Assembly: GCA_036568605.1 (NCBI GenBank)
Contig: DATCSE010000307.1
Location: 1 to 9,924 of the forward strand
From: DATCSE01 sp036568605
Lineage (GTDB): Bacteria > Pseudomonadota > Gammaproteobacteria > Burkholderiales > Burkholderiaceae_C
Length of the DNA stretch: 9,924 nucleotides
Direction of reading: 5' to 3'
The notes beneath the pieces were generated by a model that saw only the letters and a list, made by a program, of their open reading frames with translations, ran no database searches and had not been told where the DNA came from. The stretch's first letter is position 1, and every line of letters starts with the position of its first letter. This document shows, one piece after another, positions 1-7,464 of this stretch. Made by a program: the position numbers and the translations under genes.

Positions 1-2012
1 GCCTGCATGTCGATCGCGAGGGTCAGCGGGCCGGCGCTGTCGGTGCTCTCGTCGGCTTCGTCGGCCGTTCCCTCGTCGGCACCGGCCTGGGCTGCCTGGT
101 CGTCCAGGCGTGCGACCACGTTCGCGTGCACGTCCAGCGTCAGCAGATCGGTGCCGGTGATGCGGATCCGCACGTGCGTGCCGCGCGGCAGCGACTCGGC
201 GCCCAGCGCGCGCAGCACCAGCGGCAGCGTGTCGGCGCGCACCAGGCCGTCCTTCATCACGCTGGCGGTGAGTTCGCTCAGGCCGTTCTGGGCCAGGTAC
301 AGCAGCGTCCAGTAGCGCTCGATGCCCGACTGGAACGCGTTGTAGGCGCTGTAGGCGGCATCGAACGCCGAGATGATCGAGAACAGCTGCACGTCCTTGG
401 GCTTGAACGGCGCGGCCAGCGCGGCGGTGCGACCATGGCGCGCGCAGGCGATGATCTGCCACTGGTTCACCAGATCGACATAGCGCCGCAGCGGCGAGGT
501 TGCCCAGGTGTACTGCGCGACGCCCATGCCGGCATGCGGCGCCGGCTTCAGGCCCATGCGCACCTTGACGCCGGGCGCCATGCTCGCCTGGCTGCGGTAG
601 ATGCCGGGCACGCCGCATTCGTGCAGCCAGCCGCCCCAGGTGCTGTTCGCGAGGATCATCGCCTCGGCGACGATCAGGTCCAGCGCCGAGCCGCGCGGCC
701 GCGTCGTGATCACGACGCGCTCGGTGCCTTGCGGTTCGCCGGCATCGTCGCCGTCGCGCTCGAGGCGGAAGTTGTAGTCCGGCCGGTTGAAGTTCTCCGG
801 CTTGCCGCGCACGACCTCGCGCTGCGCCTTCAGGTGCCGCGCGAGGCGGTGCGCGAACGCGAGCTCGGCGGCGAAGGCATAGTCGGCCGGCGCGGCGCCG
901 GTCAGCGAGGCCTCGGTGATCACCGCGTCGAGCTTGTCGTGGCGCAGGTTCAGCGCGATCGGCACGCGCTCGAGCCGCGTCTCGCTGCCGCGTACCTCGA
1001 GAGTCGCTTCGTCCAGCGTGACGTACAGCGAGACCGCCGGGCACTCGCGCCCCTCGGTCAGCGTGTAGGCCTGCACGACGTCGTCGGGCAGCATCGTCAG
1101 CTTGTGGCCCGGCATGTAGACGGTCGAGAGCCGGTCGCGCGCGACCTTGTCGATCGCCGTCTCCGGCGTGAACGCCAGACCCGGCGCGGCGATGTGGACG
1201 CCGAACACGATGCTGCCCGAGCCCAGCCCTTGAACCGACAGTGCATCGTCGATCTCGGTCGTTGCCGAGTCGTCGATCGAGAACGCCTGCACGCCGGCGA
1301 GCGGCAGGTTCTCCTTGATCGCCGGCGCCGCCAGCGGCGGGAACGCGGTGCCCTTCGGGAAGTTCTCGAACAGGAAGCGGCGCCAGTGAAACTGGTACGG
1401 CGACGTGATCGCGCCGGCGGCCTTCAGCAGTTCCAGCGGCGGCTTGCCCGACTGCTTCGCGGCCTCGACCACGGCCTTGTATTCAGGCGCGTTCTTGTCC
1501 GGCTTGAACAGGATCTTGTAGAGCTGCTCGCGCACCGGCGCCGGGCATTGGCCGGCCACCAGCTCGGCGGCCATCGCGGCGATCTGCGCGGCGATCTGCT
1601 TCTTGCGCTCGATGCCGAGCAGCGCGGCCTTGACGATCTCCTCGGGCGCCTTCTTGAAATTGCCCTTGCCGAGGCGGCGGAAGTAGTGCGGCGCCTCGAA
1701 CAGCCGGAACAGCGCGGCGGCCTGCTTCTCGACGCCGGCGCCGGCGTCGAAGTAGTCGCGTGCCAGGTCGGCGAAGCCGAACTCGGCATCGGGCGCGAAC
1801 TCCCAGGCGAGGTCCAGGTCGATGTCCTTCGCGAGCCCCTGCGCGGCCGCGATCAGCTCGGCCGGCTGCGGCTTCTCGAACTTCAGCAGCACGTTCGCTG
1901 CCTTGACCTTCACGCGCTTGCCCGATTCGAGCTCGATCTGCAGCGAAGTCTCCGAATCGGTCATCACGCGGCCGGCGTGGAATTTGCCGGCCTCTTCGAA
2001 CAGGGCATACAT
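1..2012 (-). CDS. RNB-family (RNase II type) 3'-5' exoribonuclease, 3' end beyond window
   Basis: This gene encodes a hydrolytic 3'-5' exoribonuclease of the RNase II/RNase R superfamily, which degrades single-stranded RNA in the cytoplasm. The frame is open from an ATG at 2012 to base 1 (670 complete codons), so the C-terminus is missing. The first metal-site block of the RNB domain is visible at residues 247-257 (DDSATTEIDDA). The second hallmark, YTWATSPLRRYVDLVNQ, lies near residues 500-520 and carries the arginines that contact the RNA backbone in this family. An S1-like strand region (GTHVRIRITG) follows near residues 612-621. Residues 637-659 are an acidic, alanine-rich loop. The N-terminal ~230 residues, starting MYALFEEAGKFHAGRV, are unlike the cold-shock domains of E. 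coli RNase II but match what I recall of Burkholderiales RNB proteins. The start has no clear Shine-Dalgarno sequence and lies 57 bases after ruvC on the same strand. Family assignment is firm; the exact physiological role is not known. Confidence 0.93.
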   Translation of the reverse strand, partial: MYALFEEAGKFHAGRVMTDSETSLQIELESGKRVKVKAANVLLKFEKPQPAELIAAAQGLAKDIDLDLAWEFAPDAEFGFADLARDYFDAGAGVEKQAAALFRLFEAPHYFRRLGKGNFKKAPEEIVKAALLGIERKKQIAAQIAAMAAELVAGQCPAPVREQLYKILFKPDKNAPEYKAVVEAAKQSGKPPLELLKAAGAITSPYQFHWRRFLFENFPKGTAFPPLAAPAIKENLPLAGVQAFSIDDSATTEIDDALSVQGLGSGSIVFGVHIAAPGLAFTPETAIDKVARDRLSTVYMPGHKLTMLPDDVVQAYTLTEGRECPAVSLYVTLDEATLEVRGSETRLERVPIALNLRHDKLDAVITEASLTGAAPADYAFAAELAFAHRLARHLKAQREVVRGKPENFNRPDYNFRLERDGDDAGEPQGTERVVITTRPRGSALDLIVAEAMILANSTWGGWLHECGVPGIYRSQASMAPGVKVRMGLKPAPHAGMGVAQYTWATSPLRRYVDLVNQWQIIACARHGRTAALAAPFKPKDVQLFSIISAFDAAYSAYNAFQSGIERYWTLLYLAQNGLSELTASVMKDGLVRADTLPLVLRALGAESLPRGTHVRIRITGTDLLTLDVHANVVARLDDQAAQAGADEGTADEADESTDSAGPLTLAIDMQ

Positions 2013-2069
2013 GGGGCGTGATTGTCGCCGCTTTGCTTCGGCCCGGCTGCTTCGGTCCGCGGGCGTCGT

Positions 2070-2627
2070 TCAGTAGCTTCGGCCTTTGCGATATTGCGCA
2101 TGCGACTTGCGCGACAGCGCCGTGACGCGGCGCATCGAGTCGAACGACGCGCCGGCATGCGCATGGCAGATCGCAAGCCCGAGCGCATCGGCGGCGTCCT
2201 TGCCGGGCAGCCCCGGGAGGTTCAGCAGCCGCTTGACCATCTCCTGCACCTGCTCCTTGCGCGCCTGGCCGTGGCCGACGATCGCCTTCTTCATCTGCAG
2301 CGCGGTGTACTCGGAGACGTCCAGCCCGCCGGCGACCAGCGCCGACAGCGCCGCGCCCCGCGCCTGCCCGAGCAGCAGCGTCGACTGCGGGTTGACGTTG
2401 ACGAACACGATCTCGACCGACGCGCAGGTCGGCGCGTAGCGCGCGGCGACCTCGCGCACGCCCTCGAAGATGATCTTCAGCCGCGCCGGCAGCTGGCCGA
2501 TCGCGACCGCATCGGTCGTGATGGTGCCGCTGGCGACATAGTGCAGCCGCCCGCCCTCGGCCTCGACGACGCCGAAGCCGGTGGTGCGCAGGCCCGGATC
2601 GATGCCGAGGATGCGCGTGACGTTCAT
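2070..2627 (-). CDS. ruvC: Holliday junction resolvase RuvC
   Basis: RuvC is the endonuclease that cuts Holliday junctions symmetrically, working with the RuvAB branch-migration motor during recombinational repair. The protein has 185 residues, slightly longer than E. coli RuvC (173). The RNase H-like fold is recognisable from the N-terminal ILGIDPGLRTTGFGV block. The four acidic catalytic positions are present: D10 (GIDPG), E72 (VEIVFVN), and D144 and D147 (GKDAADALGLA). The KKAIVGHGQARKEQV segment (113-127) is also typical of the family. The last ~20 residues are basic (RKSHAQYRKGR). The ATG at 2627 is the natural start because only two residues precede the first conserved strand. The stop of the cdsA-like gene is only 10 bases upstream, which suggests co-transcription. 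No ruvA or ruvB follows; an RNB exoribonuclease does. Confidence 0.97.
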   Translation of the reverse strand: MNVTRILGIDPGLRTTGFGVVEAEGGRLHYVASGTITTDAVAIGQLPARLKIIFEGVREVAARYAPTCASVEIVFVNVNPQSTLLLGQARGAALSALVAGGLDVSEYTALQMKKAIVGHGQARKEQVQEMVKRLLNLPGLPGKDAADALGLAICHAHAGASFDSMRRVTALSRKSHAQYRKGRSY

Positions 2628-2637
2628 GGCTGAATGC

Positions 2638-3606
2638 TCACAAGCCGAAGTACCAGCGGACGGAGTGGAAAAAAACCGGCGCCGCGAAGCACAGCGGCGC
2701 GACCCGGTCGAGCAGCCCGACCGCGCCGGTCACGGTGGGCTGGCCGCTCCAGCTGCGCACGCCGGCATCGCGCTTGATGCCCTTCATCACGAACTCGCCC
2801 AGCGTGCCGCTGCCGCCGGCGATCAGCGCCGCGACCAGCGCCGGGATAGGCTTGAACGGCGTGGCCCAGTACAGCGCGGTGCCGACGATGCCGGCGACCA
2901 GCATGCCGATGCCCCATGCGCGCCACGAGAACGAGCGGCTGATCGCGCGCGCGACCGGCCGCCGCCGCAGCCGTCGCGCCGCGGCCTCCTGCGCGATCTG
3001 CGCGACCGCGACGACGATCACCAGGTACAGCACCAGGAACGCGCCGCGGTCCTGGTAGTCGGGCAGGTCCAGCAGCAGCAGTGCCGGCGCGTGGCTCATC
3101 CCGTAGACGCAGACCATGATGCCCCACTGGATCTTCGCGGTGCGCTCGAGAAAGCGCTTGGGGTCGTTGCCGAGCGCGCCGACCACCGGGATCGCGAGGA
3201 ACACGTAGACCGGGATGAACACGCTGAAGATGTCGAAGTGCTCGGTCGCGACGATCACGTACTGCAGCGGCAGCACGGCGAAGAACGCGAGCAGCAGGCT
3301 GCGGTGATCGCCGCGCACCGTGTGGGTCAGCGTGACGAACTCGCGCAGCGCGAGGAACGAGACCAGCCCGAACAGCAGCGTCGAGACGACGCCGCCGGTC
3401 ACCCAGGCGATCCAGAACACCACCGTGCCGATCCAGACCGCGCGCAAGTCGCGCTTGAATTCCTCGTGCGCGGCGAGCTGCTCGTCGCTCAGGTCGCGCA
3501 GCGTGCGGCTGAAGGCGATCGCGGTGACGATCACCAGCACGCCGAACAGCGCGACGAACAGCAGCCCGATCTGCTGCGATACGGTGAGGTTGCGGAGGGC
3601 GCCCAT
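2638..3606 (-). CDS. CdsA-like phosphatidate cytidylyltransferase paralogue with altered signature
   Basis: This is a 322-residue, very hydrophobic integral membrane protein of the CdsA/CTP-transferase family, which converts phosphatidate plus CTP to CDP-diacylglycerol. Several membrane segments are visible, for example around residues 11-33, 56-90, 105-145, 190-206 and 231-247. The C-terminal family region runs from GGSGTLGEFVMKGIKRDAG (264-282) to GLLDRVAPLCFAAP (297-310). The signature is only partly kept: K278-R279 and D300-R301 are present, but the usual K-D pair is R284-S285, the H-G-G motif is replaced around A295-G297, and the final aspartate of D-R-x-D is A303. The start is set at the ATG at 3606, with AGGA 10 bases upstream; a longer open frame to 3738 would overlap the plsC-like gene and adds unconserved arginine/alanine-rich residues. 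The plsC-like stop is 20 bases upstream and ruvC starts 10 bases downstream. It is probably a paralogue and not the sole essential CdsA, so I leave the symbol blank. Confidence 0.85.
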   Translation of the reverse strand: MGALRNLTVSQQIGLLFVALFGVLVIVTAIAFSRTLRDLSDEQLAAHEEFKRDLRAVWIGTVVFWIAWVTGGVVSTLLFGLVSFLALREFVTLTHTVRGDHRSLLLAFFAVLPLQYVIVATEHFDIFSVFIPVYVFLAIPVVGALGNDPKRFLERTAKIQWGIMVCVYGMSHAPALLLLDLPDYQDRGAFLVLYLVIVVAVAQIAQEAAARRLRRRPVARAISRSFSWRAWGIGMLVAGIVGTALYWATPFKPIPALVAALIAGGSGTLGEFVMKGIKRDAGVRSWSGQPTVTGAVGLLDRVAPLCFAAPVFFHSVRWYFGL

Positions 3607-3626
3607 GTTCGCGTTGTCCTGCCGGC

Positions 3627-4247
3627 TCAGCTGCGCCCCGCGCGCAGCGCGATCACCGCGTCGCGCGCCCGCGCGAGGAACGCGCGCTTCTCTTCGCCGG
3701 GCTGCAGCGCAAGCGGCGCGCCGAAGCTCACCGAGCACAGGACGGGCACCGGCACGACCTCACCCTTCGGCATCACGCGCTGCACGTTGTCTATCCACGC
3801 CGGGATCAGCGGCACTTCGGGGAACGCTTCGGCCAAATGGAACAGCCCGGCCTTGAAGGCGGCCGGATCGCTCTTGTTGCCGCGTGTGCCCTCGGGAAAG
3901 ATCACCAGCGAGTCGCCGTGGCGCAGCGCCTCGAGCAGAGGTTCGAGCGGGTCTTCGTCATCGGTGCGCTGGCGGTTCACGTACACCGCGTTGAAGATCT
4001 CGCGCGTGATCCAGTGCTTGAGCTTGCTCGAGGTCCAGTAGTCGCGCGCCGCGATCGGGCGGGTGACCGCGCGCAGCTCGCGCGGCAGCGCGGCCCAGAT
4101 CAGCACCCAGTCGAAGTGGCTCTGGTGGTTCGCGAAGTAGATGCGCTGCTCGGCCTTGGGCGGTGCGCCGCGCCAGTGGCCTTGCGCGCCCGTGATCAGG
4201 CGGGCGAGGGCGGCGAGGGCGAGGCCGGCGGCTTCGGGCAGAGTCAC
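3627..4247 (-). CDS. PlsC-like 1-acyl-glycerol-3-phosphate acyltransferase
   Basis: The 206-residue protein is a lysophospholipid acyltransferase of the PlsC/LPLAT family, which acylates lysophosphatidate at the inner membrane to give phosphatidate. All four acyltransferase blocks are visible: the catalytic HX4D motif in NHQSHFDW (H41, D46), the YVNRQR block (89-94), FPEGTRG (117-123) and VPLIPAWI (145-152). The N-terminal segment (about residues 4-22) is a moderately hydrophobic anchor. The start is a GTG at 4247, directly after an in-frame TGA (TGAGTG); a GGAAG lies 5 bases upstream. No upstream in-frame start is possible because of that stop, and a GTG there gives the expected short lead before the RLITGA segment. 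It stands immediately before the CdsA-like gene, whose substrate is the product of this enzyme, so the two probably act in sequence. Substrate acyl preference cannot be read from sequence. Confidence 0.92.
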   Translation of the reverse strand: MTLPEAAGLALAALARLITGAQGHWRGAPPKAEQRIYFANHQSHFDWVLIWAALPRELRAVTRPIAARDYWTSSKLKHWITREIFNAVYVNRQRTDDEDPLEPLLEALRHGDSLVIFPEGTRGNKSDPAAFKAGLFHLAEAFPEVPLIPAWIDNVQRVMPKGEVVPVPVLCSVSFGAPLALQPGEEKRAFLARARDAVIALRAGRS

Positions 4248-4388
4248 TCAGGCTTCCATGATGCCGAAGCGGCACCTTCGATGTACGACTCCAACACAGG
4301 CAAGCGGACGCCGCGGATCCGGCTTTGCCGGTCCGCTGGGGTCGCCCCCTTGAGGGGGAGCGGCGAAGCCGCTACGGGGGTGGTCCAT
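4248..4388 (-). other. 46-codon open frame exactly filling the purH-plsC gap (doubtful gene)
   Basis: An ATG follows the purH stop directly (TGAATG), and the frame stays open for 46 codons to a TGA that directly precedes the plsC GTG (TGAGTG). All three frames are therefore the same register, separated by single stop codons. The predicted peptide begins MDHPRSGFAAPPQGGDPSG, is rich in proline, arginine and glycine, and resembles no domain I know. Most of the first half is encoded by the triple-hairpin repeat, whose GC-rich arms would give an open frame by chance. No Shine-Dalgarno sequence other than purH coding sequence precedes it. It is most likely non-coding spacer, though ribosomes finishing purH could reinitiate here. 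Confidence 0.2.
4311..4384. repeat. Triple-hairpin intergenic repeat (likely dispersed Burkholderiales element)
   Basis: Three hairpins follow one another with little spacing. The first is 4314-4335 (CGGA-CCGGC paired with GCCGG-TCCG, loop TTT, one bulged T). The second is 4345-4358 (CCCCC, loop TTGA, GGGGG). The third is 4359-4373 (AGCGGC, loop GAA, GCCGCT), followed by a G-rich tail ACGGGGGTGG that could also pair with the C-run of the second hairpin. From memory, very similar elements recur many times between genes in Comamonadaceae and Rubrivivax/Leptothrix-like genomes; the multi-copy status cannot be tested in this window. Lying just after purH on the minus strand, it could weaken transcription into plsC or protect the purH mRNA 3' end. 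No U-run follows, so it is not a classical intrinsic terminator. Confidence 0.7.
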
Positions 4389-5975
<1,587 letters not shown>

Positions 5976-6026
5976 GGGGTACTCGACATGAATCCGATCA
6001 CGCCGCGTGCAGCGCAGCGTGCTTCG

Positions 6027-6263
6027 TCATTTGATCAGTTTGTGGTCCAGCAGCTTGCGCCGCAGCGTGTTGCGGTTGATGCCCAGCCAGTCGGCCGCGC
6101 GGCTCTGGTTGCCGTCGGCGTGTTTCATCACGACTTCGAGCAGCGGCTTCTCGACGACGCCGAGGATCATCTCGTACATCGCCGTGGGCTCGACGCCGCG
6201 CAGGTCCTTGAAGTACGTCTCCAGGCTGTCGCGGATGCACTCTTCGATGTGTTTCTTGCTCAT
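6027..6263 (-). CDS. fis: Fis-family nucleoid-associated DNA-binding protein
   Basis: The 78-residue protein is Fis, a small dimeric DNA-bending protein that shapes the nucleoid and controls growth-linked transcription. Residues 1-45 form the dimerisation helices (ECIRDSLETYFKDL at 8-21, then MYEMILGVVEKPLLEVVM). Residues 51-71 form the C-terminal helix-turn-helix (NQSRAADWLGINRNTLRRKL), which is close to the E. coli Fis recognition region. It lacks much of the flexible N-terminal arm of the 98-residue E. coli protein, as is usual in Betaproteobacteria. The ATG at 6263 overlaps the dusB stop as ATGA and has no Shine-Dalgarno sequence of its own, so translation is probably coupled to dusB. purH follows 51 bases downstream. 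The dusB-fis pairing is also found in E. coli, which supports the assignment. Confidence 0.95.
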   Translation of the reverse strand: MSKKHIEECIRDSLETYFKDLRGVEPTAMYEMILGVVEKPLLEVVMKHADGNQSRAADWLGINRNTLRRKLLDHKLIK

Positions 6264-7357
6264 GCTTGTTGTTGTCGTCGCGAGGGGGCCGGCGCACCGC
6301 ATCCGGCCTCGGCGTCGGCATCGGTGTCGTCGTACGCATCGTTGGCCGCCGCCGCCTGGGTTCGCGGCAGCAATGGATGCTGCGCGGCCAGCTCGTCGAA
6401 CCACTCGGCCACCGCGCGCACCTGGGTGTCGGCCTGCTCGATCAGGTTCATGCGGGCGCGGAACGCCTCGCCGCCGGGCAGCTCGCGCACCGCCCAGCCG
6501 ATGTGCTTGCGGGCGCTGCGCACGCCGGCATATTCGCCGTACAGGTCGTGGTGGTCGTGCAAGTGCTCCAGCAGCCAGCCCTTGACGTCCAGCGTGGCCG
6601 GCGGCGCCAGGTGCTCGCCGGTTTCGAGGAAATGCGCGATCTCGCGGAAGATCCACGGCCGGCCCTGCGCGGCGCGGCCGATCATGATCGCGTCGGCACC
6701 GGTGCGGGCCAGCACATCGCGCGCCTTCTCGGGCGACGTGATGTCGCCGTTGGCGACCACCGGGATGCGCAACGTCGCCTTGATCTCGGCGACGGTGTCG
6801 TGCTCGGCGCGGCCCTTGTAGCCCTGCTCGCGCGTGCGCCCGTGCACCGTGACCATTGCGATGCCGGCCGACTCGGCGGCGCGTGCGATCGCCAGCGCGT
6901 TGCGGCCCGCCGCGCTCCAGCCGGTGCGCATCTTCAGCGTGACGGGCACGCCGTGCGGCGCGCACGCGGCGACGACCGCCTCGACGATCTCGAGCGCGAG
7001 CCGCTCGTCCTGCATCAGCGCCGAGCCGGCCCACTTGTTGCAGACCTTCTTGGCCGGGCAGCCCATGTTGATGTCGATGATCTGCGCGCCACGGGCGATG
7101 TTGTAGGCCGCGGCCTCGGCCATCATCGGCGCGTCGGTGCCGGCGATCTGCACCGCGATCGGCGCGGTCTCGCCGTCATGGTTCGCACGGCGGCTGGTCT
7201 TCAGGCTGTTCCACAGGTCCTTGCGCGAGGTCACCATCTCGCTGACCGCGTAGCCGGCGCCGAGGCGCTTGCACAGCTTGCGAAACGGCCGATCGGTAAC
7301 CCCGGCCATCGGAGCGACGAACAGCCGATTCGGCAGCGCGATGGGGCCGATGAACAT
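6260..7357 (-). CDS. dusB: tRNA-dihydrouridine synthase DusB
   Basis: DusB is an FMN- and NADPH-dependent enzyme that reduces specific uridines in tRNA to dihydrouridine. The TIM-barrel domain begins with LPNRLFVAPMAGVTDRPFRK (8-27). The active-site cysteine is C100 in INMGCPAKKVCNK. FMN-contact segments include QIAG (70-73), LKMRTGW (141-147), HGRTREQGYKG (172-182), ANGDI (202-206) and GRAAQGRPW (227-235). The C-terminal helical tRNA-binding domain covers about residues 240-335. The protein is 365 residues, longer than E. coli DusB (321), because residues ~336-365 form a low-complexity tail of Ala, Asp and Gln. The start ATG at 7357 gives the usual MxIG lead. The leader is pyrimidine-rich with no Shine-Dalgarno sequence. 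The stop overlaps fis by 4 bases. The neighbour fis favours DusB over DusA or DusC. Confidence 0.96.
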   Translation of the reverse strand: MFIGPIALPNRLFVAPMAGVTDRPFRKLCKRLGAGYAVSEMVTSRKDLWNSLKTSRRANHDGETAPIAVQIAGTDAPMMAEAAAYNIARGAQIIDINMGCPAKKVCNKWAGSALMQDERLALEIVEAVVAACAPHGVPVTLKMRTGWSAAGRNALAIARAAESAGIAMVTVHGRTREQGYKGRAEHDTVAEIKATLRIPVVANGDITSPEKARDVLARTGADAIMIGRAAQGRPWIFREIAHFLETGEHLAPPATLDVKGWLLEHLHDHHDLYGEYAGVRSARKHIGWAVRELPGGEAFRARMNLIEQADTQVRAVAEWFDELAAQHPLLPRTQAAAANDAYDDTDADAEAGCGAPAPSRRQQQA

Positions 7358-7394
7358 GGGGAAGGGGAGAGCTGCCTGCTGAAAAAGGAGGCAC

Positions 7395-7423
7395 AGTATA
7401 GCGGCGCGTCGCCGTGTACATCC
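7395..7423 (-). promoter_or_regulatory. Candidate sigma-70 promoter for dusB-fis-purH
   Basis: On the minus strand a TATACT (7400-7395) matches the -10 consensus at five of six positions. The 17-base-distant -35 position reads GGATGT and is a poor match. A start near 7388 would give a leader of about 30 bases before the dusB ATG. The weak -35 would fit a promoter that needs an activator, or that is under growth-rate control as is known for fis operons, but this is inference. Confidence 0.4.
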
Positions 7424-7450
7424 GGGTGCAACCTCGGGCGCAGTGCTGTC

Positions 7451-7456
7451 GATAAT
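7451..7456 (+). promoter_or_regulatory. Candidate -10 element for the YqaA-like gene
   Basis: GATAAT matches the -10 consensus at five of six positions and ends only 8 bases before the ATG at 7465. Transcription would start about 1-3 bases before the start codon, giving a nearly leaderless mRNA, consistent with the absence of any Shine-Dalgarno sequence. No good -35 is present 16-18 bases upstream, so support is modest. Confidence 0.3.
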
Positions 7457-7464
7457 GTCCGCGC

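Noticed and set aside
126..2021. Long plus-strand open frame (631 codons) antisense to the RNB gene
   Set aside because: It is Arg/Gln/Val/His-rich with no recognisable domain, while the opposite strand carries clear RNB motifs. Long antisense frames are expected at this GC content.
3607..3738. N-terminal extension of the CdsA-like protein to a start at 3738
   Set aside because: It would overlap the plsC-like gene and adds unconserved arginine/alanine-rich residues; the ATG at 3606 has an AGGA in place.
2581..4041. Plus-strand open frame of 486 codons across cdsA and plsC
   Set aside because: The composition (Arg, Asp, Gln, His runs) is typical of an antisense shadow, and it crosses two real genes and their junction.
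6027..7034. Minus-strand frame of 335 codons ending with the Fis sequence, as a possible Fis fusion
   Set aside because: Only its last 78 codons are Fis. The upstream part is a shifted-frame shadow of dusB rich in Arg/Ala, and Fis has its own ATG at the dusB stop.
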